A DNA stretch of 50,847 nt from an uncultured Lachnospiraceae bacterium (GCA_944375845.1 CALWAW010000068.1:1-50847), one strand, 5' to 3'. Counted from the first letter of the stretch, positions 13,939-23,460 are shown. Numbers and translations: made by a program. The notes: a model not told the origin generated them from the sequence alone.

Positions 13939-15961
13939 AAACGCTCCGAAGCGATTTCAAAAATATATGAAGAAAAAACTGGCGCTTACCTTTGTACTGG
14001 TGGCGCTGGTTTTGTGTGTTCTGGCCGTTACGGTGGCGCTCATCGGCGCGAAGGACGGGGAGGAGTACGCAAAGACGGTGTTGGCCCAGCAGACCTACAG
14101 CTCCGACACCATCCCCTTCAAAAGGGGCGAGATCCTGGACCGGAACGGTACGGTGCTGGCCACCAACGAGGCGGTCTACAACCTGATTCTGGATCCTTCT
14201 GTGATCAATTCCGACGACAACATCAAAAATCCCACGCTGGACGCCCTGGTAGAGTGCTACGGCTATGACAGGGCGGAGCTTGAGGAGCTTCTTTCTGAGA
14301 ACCCCAACGCCCAGTATATCCGCTATGAAAAACGCATGAGCGAGGAGAACAGGGACAAGTTCCTGGCCATCGAGGCGGAAGTCAACGACAACATGAAGAT
14401 CAAGGACAAGATCGACGGGGTCTGGTTCGAGACGGAGTACAAGCGGGTTTATCCCTATTCCACGCTGGCCTGCGACATGATCGGCTTCGCCTCCGAGGAC
14501 GGGACGACGGGAAGATACGGAATCGAGCAGTACTATAACGACGATCTGGCCGGGGTGCCCGGAAGAAAATACGGCTCCATCAACGAGGACTCCAACGCGG
14601 AGCTGGTGAGCAGGGACGCCGTCGACGGAAACACCGTGGTATCCACCATCGACGTGAATTTACAGGCCATTGTGGAGGAGCAGATCAAAAAATTCAATGA
14701 GGAGATCGGCTCCGAGAACACGGCGGTCATCGTCATGGATCCCGACAACGGGGAGGTGCTGGCAATGGCCTCCTACCCCTATTACGATCTGAACAATCCC
14801 TCGGACCTGACGGTGAGCGGATATTTTTCACAGGCGGAAATAAGCGCCATGAGCGAGGACGAGCGCCTTGAGACTTTAAACGGGATCTGGAAGAACTTCA
14901 TCACCCAGACAACCTATGAGCCGGGCTCCACGGCGAAGCCTTTAACCATCGCGGCGGGCCTTGAGGAGGGGAAGGTCTCCACCACCGACACCTATCTTTG
15001 CGACGGCGGCTGGGATATCCCCGGCGGAGGCGGCAGGATCGGGTGCATCAACCTGTCCGGCCACGGGATGCTGGACGTGAAGGGCGCTATCATAGAATCC
15101 TGCAACGACGCGCTGATGCAGATCGGCTGGCAGGTAGGGGCCGAGGTGTTCTGTAAGTACCAGCCCATTTTCGGACTGGGAGAGCGCACCGGCATCGACC
15201 TTCCCGGAGAGGAATACGGAATTTTAAAGAGCGAGGAGGAAATGACCCAGGTGGACCTGGCCACCAATTCCTTCGGCCAGAACTTTAACGCCACTGTAAT
15301 CCAGATGGCGGCGGCCTACTGCTCTGTCATAAACGGAGGCAGCTACTATACGCCCCATGTGGTGAAGGAAATCTTAAGCCCCGGGGGCGACGTGGTGGAG
15401 TCCATGGAAAAGACCCTGGTGCGGGAGACGGTGAGCGAGAGCACCTCGGAATTTTTAAGAGAGGCCATGCTGGCCATGGTGGATAACCAGAGAAGCTGGT
15501 CCACCGCCATACCCGGCTATGAGATCGCCGGAAAAACAGGAACGGCGGAAAAGCAGCCCAGAAGTGAAAATAATTATGTGGTATCCTTCTGCAGCTTTGT
15601 GCCGGCCAGCGATCCGGAGTATTTTATGATGGTGGTTATCGACGAGCCCCATGTGGAGGATCAGTCCACCGGCGGCTACACCACCTACCTGACCCACGAC
15701 CTGTGGACAGAGATGATCCCCTATCTGAACCTGTTCCCCACAAGGGGGACGGACGAGACCGAGGAGACGGAGCCTGTGGCCGAGCCTGAGGGCGATGAGG
15801 AGTCCGGGGAGGAAGCGGCTTCCGAGGAGGAAATTCCTGAGGACGAAGAAATCTCTGAGGAAGAGGAGCTTTCCGGGGACGAGGCGCCCCCCGGAGACGC
15901 GGAGCCTGAAAACGGGGATGCAGGCGGAGGGGAAGGCATGAATGAGGAGGAAGAGGAATAA
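13883..15961 (+). CDS. Class B penicillin-binding protein (FtsI/PBP2-like) with acidic C-terminal tail
   Basis: A D,D-transpeptidase that crosslinks septal peptidoglycan. Of 692 residues, about 1-55 hold a basic cytoplasmic tail and one membrane segment. A pedestal domain begins RGEILDRNGTVLATN. The transpeptidase domain has all three motifs: SxxK as S349-TA-K352, SxN as S406-C-N408 and KTG at 551-553 (AGKTGTAEK). No PASTA domains follow; instead the last 75 or so residues are almost entirely Glu/Asp/Gly/Pro (from nt 15742). The start is uncertain. ATG 13883 overlaps ftsL by 56 bases and has AGGTGA six bases before it; ATG 13916 is the main alternative. It is followed after 28 bases by a second class B PBP. 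One of the two probably serves vegetative division (FtsI) and the other sporulation; I cannot assign them with certainty. Confidence 0.9.
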   Translation: MTRQKGSMYSSMKASRKNKNAPKRFQKYMKKKLALTFVLVALVLCVLAVTVALIGAKDGEEYAKTVLAQQTYSSDTIPFKRGEILDRNGTVLATNEAVYNLILDPSVINSDDNIKNPTLDALVECYGYDRAELEELLSENPNAQYIRYEKRMSEENRDKFLAIEAEVNDNMKIKDKIDGVWFETEYKRVYPYSTLACDMIGFASEDGTTGRYGIEQYYNDDLAGVPGRKYGSINEDSNAELVSRDAVDGNTVVSTIDVNLQAIVEEQIKKFNEEIGSENTAVIVMDPDNGEVLAMASYPYYDLNNPSDLTVSGYFSQAEISAMSEDERLETLNGIWKNFITQTTYEPGSTAKPLTIAAGLEEGKVSTTDTYLCDGGWDIPGGGGRIGCINLSGHGMLDVKGAIIESCNDALMQIGWQVGAEVFCKYQPIFGLGERTGIDLPGEEYGILKSEEEMTQVDLATNSFGQNFNATVIQMAAAYCSVINGGSYYTPHVVKEILSPGGDVVESMEKTLVRETVSESTSEFLREAMLAMVDNQRSWSTAIPGYEIAGKTGTAEKQPRSENNYVVSFCSFVPASDPEYFMMVVIDEPHVEDQSTGGYTTYLTHDLWTEMIPYLNLFPTRGTDETEETEPVAEPEGDEESGEEAASEEEIPEDEEISEEEELSGDEAPPGDAEPENGDAGGGEGMNEEEEE

Positions 15962-15989
15962 GCTGTAATAAAAAGCCCACGGAGGGGCC

Positions 15990-17708
15990 ATGGTTCCCAA
16001 TTATACATTTCACCGGCTGAAAATCCTGATGGTGTTCGCGGCCTGCCTGGCAGGCTTCGCGGTTCTTGCGGGCAGGCTGGGCTATCTGATGATCGCCCGG
16101 TCTGCCCATTATACGTCTCTGGCCCAGGAGCTCCATGAACGGGAGCGCTCCATCAAGGCGGCCAGGGGCCGGATCCTGGACAGGAACGGGACAGTCATCG
16201 CCGATAACAGGACCGTGTGCACCGTGTCGGTGATTCACAGCCAGATCACGGAGCCGGAACGGGTGATTGAGGTGCTCTCTGAAAGCCTCGGCCTTTCCCG
16301 GGACGAGGTGCGCGAAAAGGTGGAGAAGATAAGCTCCCGCGAGGTGATCCGCTCCAATGTGGATAAGGAGGTGGGGGACGCCATCCGCCTGGAAAACTTA
16401 AGCGGCGTGAAGGTGGATGAGGACTATAAGCGATATTATCCCTTCGGGAGCCTGGCCTCCCACGTGCTGGGCTTTACCGGCGGCGACAATCAGGGCGTCG
16501 TGGGGCTGGAGGTCCGGTACGAGGAATATTTAAAGGGCGAAAACGGAACGATCCTCACCCAGACGGACGCCAGGGGAATCGAGATCGATTCGGCGGCGGA
16601 AAACAGAATCGAGCCGGTGGACGGCTGGGACCTTACGCTGAGCCTGGATGTGAATATTCAGAAATACGCTGAGCAGGCGGCACAGAAGGTCATGGAGCAG
16701 AAGAACGCGAAGCAGGTTTCCATCATCATTATGAATCCTGAAAACGGGGAGCTTCTGGCCATGGTGAACGTTCCGGAGTTCGACCTGAACAATCCCTTCA
16801 CCCTGGAGGCGGGCGAAGATTTAAGCCAGGAGGAGTACCAGAGGCTTCTGAATCAGATGTGGAGAAATCCCTGCGTAAGCGATACCTACGAGCCCGGCTC
16901 CACCTTTAAGATCATAACGGCGGCGGCAGGCCTTGAGGAGGGGGCGGTGACGTTAGAGGACAGCTTTTACTGTCCTGGCTACAGGATCGTGGAGGACAGG
17001 AGAATCCACTGTCACAAGGTGGCGGGACACGGCTCCGAGACCTTTCTGGAGGGAGCCATGAATTCCTGCAATCCGGTGTTCATCGAGGTGGGGCTCCGGC
17101 TGGGGGTGGAAACCATGTATGAATACTTCGGTCAGTTCGGGCTTCTGGAGCGGACGGGGGTCGATCTTCCCGGCGAGGCGGGCACCATCATGCACAAAAA
17201 GGACGCCATGGGAGAGGTGGAGCTGGCCACAGTCTCCTTCGGCCAGTCCTTCCAGATCACGCCCCTTCAGCTGATTACAACGGCGGCCTCCATCATAAAC
17301 GGGGGAACCAGGGTGACGCCCCATTTCGGGATGGAGGTGCGAAACGCCCGGGGCGACGTGGTAAAAAAGCTTTCCTGGGAGACGGGCGGGCGGATCCTGT
17401 CAGAGGAGACCAGCGAGACCATGCGCTATATCCTGGAGAAGGTGGTGGCAGAGGGCACCGGGAACAGGGCTTACCTGGAGGGTTACAGGATCGGCGGAAA
17501 GACTGCCACCTCAGAAAAGCTCCCCCGGAGCGAGAACAAGTATATTTCTTCGTTTCTGGGCTTTGCGCCCGCCGACGATCCCCAGGTGATCGCCCTCATC
17601 ACCATCGACGAGCCTGAGGGAACCTACTACGGGGGCACCATCGCGGCTCCGGTGATCGCCGAAATCTTTGACAATATCCTCCCGTATCTGGGCATAGATG
17701 AGGGTTGA
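15990..17708 (+). CDS. Second class B penicillin-binding protein (SpoVD/FtsI-like) with KTA motif
   Basis: A 572-residue transpeptidase of the FtsI/SpoVD type, with one membrane segment near residues 8-30, a pedestal starting GRILDRNGTVIADN, and a catalytic domain with SxxK (S304-TF-K307) and SxN (S359-C-N361). The third motif reads K504-T505-A506 (IGGKTATSEK), not the usual KTG. It ends soon after the catalytic domain with no PASTA domains, shorter than Bacillus SpoVD. GGAGG at 15981-15985 serves ATG 15990. SpoVD works with SpoVE in spore-cortex synthesis and both are encoded in this kind of cluster, so a sporulation role is plausible, but the vegetative FtsI role cannot be excluded. Confidence 0.9.
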   Translation: MVPNYTFHRLKILMVFAACLAGFAVLAGRLGYLMIARSAHYTSLAQELHERERSIKAARGRILDRNGTVIADNRTVCTVSVIHSQITEPERVIEVLSESLGLSRDEVREKVEKISSREVIRSNVDKEVGDAIRLENLSGVKVDEDYKRYYPFGSLASHVLGFTGGDNQGVVGLEVRYEEYLKGENGTILTQTDARGIEIDSAAENRIEPVDGWDLTLSLDVNIQKYAEQAAQKVMEQKNAKQVSIIIMNPENGELLAMVNVPEFDLNNPFTLEAGEDLSQEEYQRLLNQMWRNPCVSDTYEPGSTFKIITAAAGLEEGAVTLEDSFYCPGYRIVEDRRIHCHKVAGHGSETFLEGAMNSCNPVFIEVGLRLGVETMYEYFGQFGLLERTGVDLPGEAGTIMHKKDAMGEVELATVSFGQSFQITPLQLITTAASIINGGTRVTPHFGMEVRNARGDVVKKLSWETGGRILSEETSETMRYILEKVVAEGTGNRAYLEGYRIGGKTATSEKLPRSENKYISSFLGFAPADDPQVIALITIDEPEGTYYGGTIAAPVIAEIFDNILPYLGIDEG

Positions 17709-17733
17709 TTCTTATGAAAAAAAGGCTTATACT
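17705..17733 (+). promoter_or_regulatory. Internal promoter before mraY
   Basis: TTGATT at 17705-17710 and TATACT at 17728-17733 are 17 bases apart, just after the second PBP stop. A GC-rich inverted repeat (GCCGGC...GCCGGC, 17741-17758) lies in the leader with no T run behind it. The promoter could express mraY-murD-ftsW independently of MraZ. Confidence 0.65.
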
Positions 17734-17794
17734 GTAAAAAGCCGGCCCGGGCGCCGGCAAAATCAATGCGGTAAGCTACAGGAGTAAGAGCGAT

Positions 17795-18751
17795 ATGAAA
17801 TATGCAGCCATCATTTCCGTGCTGGTTTCCTTCGGGATCAGCGCCATACTGTGTCCGATCCTGATCCCGTTTCTGCGGAAGCTGAAATTCGGCCAGACCA
17901 TCCGCGAGGAGGGGCCCAAGGCCCATGCGAAAAAGTCCGGGACTCCCACCATGGGAGGGCTGGCGATCCTCATCAGCATCGCGGTTACCAGCCTGTTCTT
18001 TGTAAAAGACTATCCGAAGATCATCCCCATCCTTTTTACCACGGTGGGCTTTGGGATCGTGGGCCTTCTGGACGACTTTATTAAAGTGGTGCTGAAGCGG
18101 TCCGAGGGCCTGAAGCCCTGGCAGAAGCTGGCAGGCCAGCTGGTGATCGCCGGGATCCTCTGCTATTACCTGATGACCTCCGACGTGGTTTCCACGGAAA
18201 TGCTGATTCCCTTCACAGGCGGAAAGCTTCTGGATCTGGGCTGGTTTTTCATCCCGGCCTTCTTTATCATCGTGCTGGGAACCGATAACGGCGTGAACCT
18301 GACGGACGGCCTGGACGGCCTCTGCACCAGTGTGACGATTCTGGTGGCCGTATTCTTTACGGTGGTCTCCTCCGGCGAGGGAAGCGGCATCGAGCCCATA
18401 ACAGGGGCCGTGGTGGGAAGCCTTCTGGGCTTTCTGCTCTTTAACGCCTATCCGGCCAAGGTGTTCATGGGCGATACGGGCTCTCTGGCTCTGGGCGGCT
18501 TCGTGGCCTCCACGGCCTTTATGCTCCAGATGCCCATCTTTATCCTTCTGGTGGGCTTCATCTATTTCGCCGAGACCCTTTCTGACATCCTTCAGGTGGG
18601 GTATTTCAAGGCGACCCACGGAAAGCGGCTGTTCCGCATGGCCCCCATCCATCACCACTTCGAGCTGGGCGGCTGGTCCGAGACCCGCATTGTGACGGTG
18701 TTTTCGGCGGTGACGGCGATTCTCTGCCTGATCGCCTATATGGCAATGTAA
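17795..18751 (+). CDS. mraY: Phospho-N-acetylmuramoyl-pentapeptide transferase
   Basis: MraY transfers phospho-MurNAc-pentapeptide from UDP to undecaprenyl phosphate, giving lipid I at the cytoplasmic face of the membrane. The 318-residue polytopic protein has about ten membrane segments and the family motifs: KKSGTPTMGGLAIL, GLLDDFIKVVLKRSEGL with the catalytic aspartate pair, NLTDGLDGL, VFMGDTGSLALGG and the histidine loop MAPIHHHFELGGWSE. AGGAG at 17780-17784 precedes ATG 17795. It is followed 15 bases later by murD, the usual order in dcw clusters. Confidence 0.98.
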   Translation: MKYAAIISVLVSFGISAILCPILIPFLRKLKFGQTIREEGPKAHAKKSGTPTMGGLAILISIAVTSLFFVKDYPKIIPILFTTVGFGIVGLLDDFIKVVLKRSEGLKPWQKLAGQLVIAGILCYYLMTSDVVSTEMLIPFTGGKLLDLGWFFIPAFFIIVLGTDNGVNLTDGLDGLCTSVTILVAVFFTVVSSGEGSGIEPITGAVVGSLLGFLLFNAYPAKVFMGDTGSLALGGFVASTAFMLQMPIFILLVGFIYFAETLSDILQVGYFKATHGKRLFRMAPIHHHFELGGWSETRIVTVFSAVTAILCLIAYMAM

Positions 18752-18766
18752 CATAAGGAGAAAATC

Positions 18767-20110
18767 ATGGAAAGAACAGAACATAAATGCGCTCTTGTGG
18801 CGGGGGCCGGGATCAGCGGTATCGGCGCCGCAAAAATGCTTCTGGATATGGGGGAGCAGGTGATTCTCTACGACGGAAACGAGAGCCTTGACCGGGAGGA
18901 GCTTGCAAGAAAGCTTCCGGGGGCCCGGATCCTTCTGGGAGAGCTTTCGCCGGAGACGGCGTCCGGGGTTTCCTTCTGTGTCATCAGCCCCGGGATCCCC
19001 TTAAGGGCTCCCTTTGTGGAGACTCTTAAAAAGGCGGGCGTTCCCGTCCTCAGCGAGATCGAGGCGGCCTTCCGCTGCGGGAAGGGGCGGCTTGCGGCCA
19101 TCACGGGAACCAACGGAAAGACCACGACCACGGCACTTGTGGGCCGGATTTTTAAGGCTTATTACCCCAGCGTGTTCGTGGTGGGCAATATCGGGACCTC
19201 CTATACGGCCCACGCTCTGGAAATGACGGAGGAGTCTGTGACGGTGGCCGAGGTTTCCAGCTTCCAGCTGGAGACCATTGATACCTTTCATCCCCAGGTC
19301 AGCGCGATTTTAAACATCACCCCGGACCATCTGGACCGCCACGGCTCCATGGAGGAATATATCAGGGTCAAGGAGTTGATCGCCAAAAACCAGACCGAAA
19401 AGGACGTCTGTGTTTTAAACTATGAGGATGAGGAGCTTCGGCGCTTTGGGGAGCTGGTAAACGCCAGGCCCGTCTATTTCAGCAGCGCCAGACGTGTGCC
19501 CGGCGGCGTTTATCTGGAGGGCGACGGAATTTACAGCGAGCTTTCCGGGGAAAAGGAGCTGGTGGTACGGACCGGCGAGCTGAATATCCTGGGACGCCAC
19601 AATTATGAGAACGCCTGTGCTGCGGCGGCGGTGGCCTGGTCCATGGGCGTGCCCATGGACGTGATCCGAAGGGCCATGAAGGAGTTCAAGGCCGTGGAGC
19701 ACAGAATCGAATTTGTGACGGAAAAGGACGGCGTCGCCTACTATAATGATTCCAAGGGAACGAACCCCGACGCGGCTATCCAGGGGATCCGGGCCATGGT
19801 CCGGCCCACGGTGCTGATCGCGGGGGGCTACGATAAGGGCTCGGAATATGAGGAATGGCTTTCCGCCTGCAAGGGCAGGGCGAAAAAGCTGATTCTTCTG
19901 GGACAGACGGCTGAGAAGATCGCCGCCGCCGCGAAAAAGCTGGGCCTGGACTATGTGTTCGCCTCGTCCATGGAGGAGGCGGTGGGCCTGGCGGAAAAGG
20001 CCGCGGCGCCGGGAGACGCAGTGCTTTTATCCCCTGCCTGCGCCAGCTGGGGGATGTTTAAGAACTATGAGGAGCGGGGACGTATCTTCAAGGAGCTTGT
20101 GAGGAAATAG
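18767..20110 (+). CDS. murD: UDP-N-acetylmuramoyl-L-alanine:D-glutamate ligase
   Basis: MurD adds D-glutamate to UDP-MurNAc-L-Ala in the cytoplasm using ATP. The 447-residue protein has the N-terminal Rossmann-like UDP-binding domain (GAGISGIGAAKMLL), the central ATPase domain with P-loop GTNGKTTTT near residues 112-120 (Lys118), the metal/phosphate region NITPDHLDRHGSMEEY and the C-terminal ligase domain (VEHRIEFV, YNDSKGTNPDA, LLSPACASWGMFKNYEERG). AAGGAG at 18755-18760 serves ATG 18767. murC, murE, murF, murG and murB are not in this window, so the rest of the pathway must be encoded elsewhere. Confidence 0.98.
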   Translation: MERTEHKCALVAGAGISGIGAAKMLLDMGEQVILYDGNESLDREELARKLPGARILLGELSPETASGVSFCVISPGIPLRAPFVETLKKAGVPVLSEIEAAFRCGKGRLAAITGTNGKTTTTALVGRIFKAYYPSVFVVGNIGTSYTAHALEMTEESVTVAEVSSFQLETIDTFHPQVSAILNITPDHLDRHGSMEEYIRVKELIAKNQTEKDVCVLNYEDEELRRFGELVNARPVYFSSARRVPGGVYLEGDGIYSELSGEKELVVRTGELNILGRHNYENACAAAAVAWSMGVPMDVIRRAMKEFKAVEHRIEFVTEKDGVAYYNDSKGTNPDAAIQGIRAMVRPTVLIAGGYDKGSEYEEWLSACKGRAKKLILLGQTAEKIAAAAKKLGLDYVFASSMEEAVGLAEKAAAPGDAVLLSPACASWGMFKNYEERGRIFKELVRK

Positions 20111-20125
20111 TATTGGAGTGAGCCC

Positions 20126-21295
20126 ATGGCAGAAAAAAGCGTGAACCAGGGTGCGGTAAAAAGAAAGAGCAGGAAGCGTTTCTATGATTACAGCCTTCTG
20201 GCGGTAATCATCTTCCTTTGCTGCTTTGGACTGGTGATGGTGTACAGCTCCAGCTCCTATGCGGCCCAGATCAATACGGGAGATTCCCTTTTTTATCTGA
20301 AAAAGCAGGCTGTCGCCCTGATTCTGGGCTTTGTCTGCATGTTCCTGGTTTCCCGGATCGATTACCATAAATATAAAAAGCTGGCGGTCCTGGGCTATGT
20401 GCTGGCTCTGATTCTGATGATTCTGGTAAACTTTACCCCTCTGGGCATCGAGTACAACGGAAAAAAGAGATGGTTCGGAATCGGGAGCACCTCGCTGTTC
20501 CAGGCGGCGGAGGCGGTAAAGGTGGCTCTGATCCTTTCCATGGCCGCTCTGATCAACCGGTTTTCCAAAAAAATCGATCTGTGGAAGGCGCAGATCCTTC
20601 TGGTGGCCATTGAAGCGCCGCTGATCCTGCTGGTGACGGACAACAACTTAAGCAGCGGCATTATCCTTCTTGGCATCGTTTTTGTGATGCTGTTCGTGGC
20701 CAGCAGAAAGAAGCTGCGGTTTTTTGCCGCCGTGGGCATTGTGGCGGCCATCGCCATTCTGGTGACGGTGTTCTCCGACAAGCTGATCGAGCTCCATATC
20801 CTGGAGGAGTATCAGCTGGAGCGGATTCTGGTGTGGAAGGATCCTTCCGCCTACGCCCTGGAGGGCGGCCATCAGGTGCTCCAGGGGCTTTACGCCATCG
20901 GCTCCGGCGGCCTCTTCGGCAAGGGGCTGGGGGCCAGTATGCAGAAGCTGGGCTTTGTGCCCGAGGCTCAGAACGATATGGTATTTTCCATTATCTGTGA
21001 GGAGCTGGGGCTTTTCGGGGCGGTCTGCGTGATTCTTCTGTTTCTGTTTATGATCTGGAGATTTGTGGTAATTGCCAACAACGCGCCTGATCTGTTCGGC
21101 TCCATGCTGGTCGTGGGCGTCATGGCCCATATCGCCCTCCAGGTGATCTTAAATATCGCCGTCGTCACCAACACCATCCCCAACACGGGCATCACCCTCC
21201 CCTTCATCAGCTACGGAGGCACGTCGGTGGTGTTTTTGATGATCGAGATGGGGGCGGCCTTAAGCGTATCCAGGAGCATCCGCTACGAGCGGTGA
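20126..21295 (+). CDS. ftsW: SEDS-family peptidoglycan glycosyltransferase FtsW/SpoVE
   Basis: FtsW and SpoVE polymerise lipid II into glycan strands in partnership with a class B PBP. The 389-residue protein shows about ten membrane segments after a short basic tail, with SEDS motifs MVYSSSSYAA, GIEYNGKKRWFGIGS, the large loop GGHQVLQGLYAIGSGGLFGKGLG and the end NTGITLPFISYGGTS. GGAGTG near 20115 precedes ATG 20126. Encoded after murD and two PBPs, it could be the vegetative FtsW or the sporulation-type SpoVE; sequence alone does not separate them here. murG, which often follows, is absent, and divIB begins close to the stop. Confidence 0.95.
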   Translation: MAEKSVNQGAVKRKSRKRFYDYSLLAVIIFLCCFGLVMVYSSSSYAAQINTGDSLFYLKKQAVALILGFVCMFLVSRIDYHKYKKLAVLGYVLALILMILVNFTPLGIEYNGKKRWFGIGSTSLFQAAEAVKVALILSMAALINRFSKKIDLWKAQILLVAIEAPLILLVTDNNLSSGIILLGIVFVMLFVASRKKLRFFAAVGIVAAIAILVTVFSDKLIELHILEEYQLERILVWKDPSAYALEGGHQVLQGLYAIGSGGLFGKGLGASMQKLGFVPEAQNDMVFSIICEELGLFGAVCVILLFLFMIWRFVVIANNAPDLFGSMLVVGVMAHIALQVILNIAVVTNTIPNTGITLPFISYGGTSVVFLMIEMGAALSVSRSIRYER

Positions 21296-21306
21296 CGGAG
21301 GTGCGG

Positions 21307-22062
21307 ATGAAAAAAAAGAAAAGGCTGAAGAAAAAACAGGGAAGAGGGAAGCTTGTCTGGATCATCGCAGGGCTTGTGGTTCTGCTTCTTGGCGGCGCCT
21401 TCCTCTTTTGCTGGACAGCCAGGATCACGAACATTACCGTAACGGGGACAAGCCGTTATACGGAGGATGAGATCATTTCCATGATCTTTAAAGAGGATAA
21501 GGACCGGAACCCCTTTTACGCCGTGTATCAGGAAAAATTCGGAAGTCACGAGGATATCCCCTTTATCGAGCGGTACGAGGTGAAGGTGACGGGCCTCCAT
21601 TCGGCGAAGGTTATCGTATATGAAAAGAGCCTGGCGGGCTGCGTGGAATATATGGGAAGCTTCCTGTACTTTGACCGGGAGGGAATCGTGGTGGAAAGCT
21701 CCGGGGAGCGGGATCCGGCGGTCCCTCTGATCACGGGCCTTACTTTTCAGAACGTGGTCATGTACGAGCCCCTTACTGTGGAGGATCAGGGGATCTTCCA
21801 GGAGATTATGAACCTGTCCCAGCTCCTTTCCGGCTACGAGATGGAGGTAAGCGAGGTAAATCTGGGCACGGGAGGCCGCGTAACTCTCTATCTGGACAGG
21901 ATCCGGGCGATCCTGGGCACAGGGGAATACCTGGCGGAAAAGGTGGCAGAGCTTCACGATATGCTGCCCCAGCTTTCCGGAAGGACCGGGACCGTTTACC
22001 TGGAGGGCTTCGATCCTGACGCCAAAAACCCGTCCTATCCCTTCGTAGAAGGCGAATGGTGA
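21307..22062 (+). CDS. divIB: Cell-division protein FtsQ/DivIB
   Basis: DivIB/FtsQ is a bitopic septum protein that bridges FtsL and DivIC. The 251-residue product has a strongly basic tail (MKKKKRLKKKQGRGK), a membrane segment near residues 16-37 and an extracytoplasmic POTRA-like domain beginning ITNITVTGTSRYTEDEI, followed by the beta domain (VKVTGLHSAKVIVYEKSLAG). The start ATG 21307 is favoured by GGAGG at 21297-21301, five bases before it. GTG 21292 would overlap the ftsW stop by four bases but lacks a site of its own. It probably ends the mraY-murD-ftsW transcript; ftsZ then has its own promoter. Confidence 0.9.
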   Translation: MKKKKRLKKKQGRGKLVWIIAGLVVLLLGGAFLFCWTARITNITVTGTSRYTEDEIISMIFKEDKDRNPFYAVYQEKFGSHEDIPFIERYEVKVTGLHSAKVIVYEKSLAGCVEYMGSFLYFDREGIVVESSGERDPAVPLITGLTFQNVVMYEPLTVEDQGIFQEIMNLSQLLSGYEMEVSEVNLGTGGRVTLYLDRIRAILGTGEYLAEKVAELHDMLPQLSGRTGTVYLEGFDPDAKNPSYPFVEGEW

Positions 22063-22132
22063 TTATGAAAACTTCAAAAAAAGTAATGTAAATTTTCCCA
22101 TAAAAAATAATGTTTTTTTATGAAAGTAGTGG

Positions 22133-22161
22133 TTGATTATTTTTTGAAAATGACTTATGCT
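22133..22161 (+). promoter_or_regulatory. ftsZ promoter
   Basis: TTGATT at 22133-22138 and TATGCT at 22156-22161 with a 17-base spacer lie in the AT-rich gap before ftsZ, leaving a leader of about 60 bases. This gives ftsZ expression apart from the upstream dcw genes. Confidence 0.7.
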
Positions 22162-22226
22162 ATAAACGTGACAGTACCCGCTTCGGGGACTGTTTTTGAG
22201 TGTGACGGTCAAGGGAGGAAAGTGTT

Positions 22227-23444
22227 TTGTTAGAAATTAAAATGAATGAGACAGAAAGCTCAGCGAAAATTATTGTCATCGGCGTAGGCGGCGCTGGCAA
22301 TAACGCTGTTAACCGTATGATTGATGAAAATATCGGCGGCGTTGAGTTCGTCGGTATCAATACTGATAAGCAGGCCCTTCAGCTTTGCAAGGCGCCTGAG
22401 ACCATCCAGATCGGTGAAAAGCTCACCAAGGGCCTTGGCGCAGGCGCGAAGCCCGAGGTTGGCCAGAAGGCGGCTGAAGAGAGCGCCGACCAGATTTCCG
22501 ACGCCGTCAAGGGCGCGGATATGGTCTTTGTCACCTGCGGAATGGGCGGCGGCACCGGTACGGGAGCGGCTCCCGTGGTGGCCGGGATCGCCAAGGAAAT
22601 GGGTATCCTCACCGTGGGCGTCGTCACAAAGCCCTTCAAGTTTGAGGGCCGTACCCGTATGACGAACGCCTTAAACGGCATTGAGCGTCTGAAAGAGAGC
22701 GTTGACACCTTGATCGTAATCCCCAATGATAAGCTCCTTGAGATCGTAGACAGGCGCACAACCATGCCCGAGGCCTTAAAGAGGGCCGACGAGGTTCTTC
22801 AGCAGGCGGTACAGGGCATCACGGATCTGATTAACGTACCCGCCCTCATTAACCTGGATTTCGCAGATATCCAGACCGTTATGATCGACAAGGGCATCGC
22901 CCATATCGGCATCGGCCGCGCCAAGGGCGACGATAAGGCCATCGAGGCCGTCAAGGAGGCTGTGTCCAGTCCCCTTCTGGAGACGACCATCGAGGGCGCT
23001 TCCCATGTTATCATCAATATCTCCGGCGATATCGGCCTTATGGAGGCCAACGAGGCCGCCAGCTATGTTCAGGAGCTGGCCGGCGACAATGCCAATATTA
23101 TCTTCGGCGCAATGTACGACGATACGGTACAGGATGAGGCCAGCATCACGGTGATCGCCACAGGCCTTGAGTCCTATGACTCCGTGGCTCCCGCCGCGCA
23201 GGCTCCCGCTTCCCAGAAGAAGGCGGCTCCCTCTTACACGGTGCCTGCCTCCCGTCTGACGGCTTCCCGCGCTGCGGCAGAAAAGACGGCTCCCGCCGCC
23301 TTCGCAGGCCAGAGCGAGCGCCCCGCCGCTTCCGAGCGTCCCAGGTCCACCGTGCGTCCGGCCTTTACGGGAAGCCCTTCCTACAGGACTCCCGAGACCA
23401 AAGGGATCACCATCCCTGATTTCCTTCAGAGGAATAAAAAATAA
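22227..23444 (+). CDS. ftsZ: Cell-division GTPase FtsZ
   Basis: FtsZ is the tubulin homologue that forms the Z-ring. The 405-residue protein begins TTG 22227 (LEIKMNE), supported by AAGGGAGGAAA at 22211-22221; ATG 22242 is the only close alternative. Visible are [14 protein letters not shown], the GTP-binding tubulin signature [10 protein letters not shown] near residue 106, the T7 loop region [11 protein letters not shown] and, after an Ala/Pro/Ser/Arg-rich linker, the C-terminal anchor peptide [14 protein letters not shown] that binds FtsA or SepF. The codons in this gene are strongly biased, as expected for an abundant protein. A strong terminator follows, so spoIIGA-sigE are expressed separately. 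Confidence 0.99.
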   Translation: MLEIKMNETESSAKIIVIGVGGAGNNAVNRMIDENIGGVEFVGINTDKQALQLCKAPETIQIGEKLTKGLGAGAKPEVGQKAAEESADQISDAVKGADMVFVTCGMGGGTGTGAAPVVAGIAKEMGILTVGVVTKPFKFEGRTRMTNALNGIERLKESVDTLIVIPNDKLLEIVDRRTTMPEALKRADEVLQQAVQGITDLINVPALINLDFADIQTVMIDKGIAHIGIGRAKGDDKAIEAVKEAVSSPLLETTIEGASHVIINISGDIGLMEANEAASYVQELAGDNANIIFGAMYDDTVQDEASITVIATGLESYDSVAPAAQAPASQKKAAPSYTVPASRLTASRAAAEKTAPAAFAGQSERPAASERPRSTVRPAFTGSPSYRTPETKGITIPDFLQRNKK

Positions 23445-23460
23445 ATTGTGAAAGACGTTA

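Noticed and set aside
17734..17765. GC-rich inverted repeat before mraY as a terminator
   Set aside because: GCCGGC arms are followed by AAAATCAATG with no T run, and a good promoter lies just upstream, so it is more likely a leader hairpin.
17627..18784. 385-codon minus-strand frame opposite mraY
   Set aside because: Antisense to an unmistakable mraY and full of His/Gln/Asp typical of reversed membrane-protein codons.
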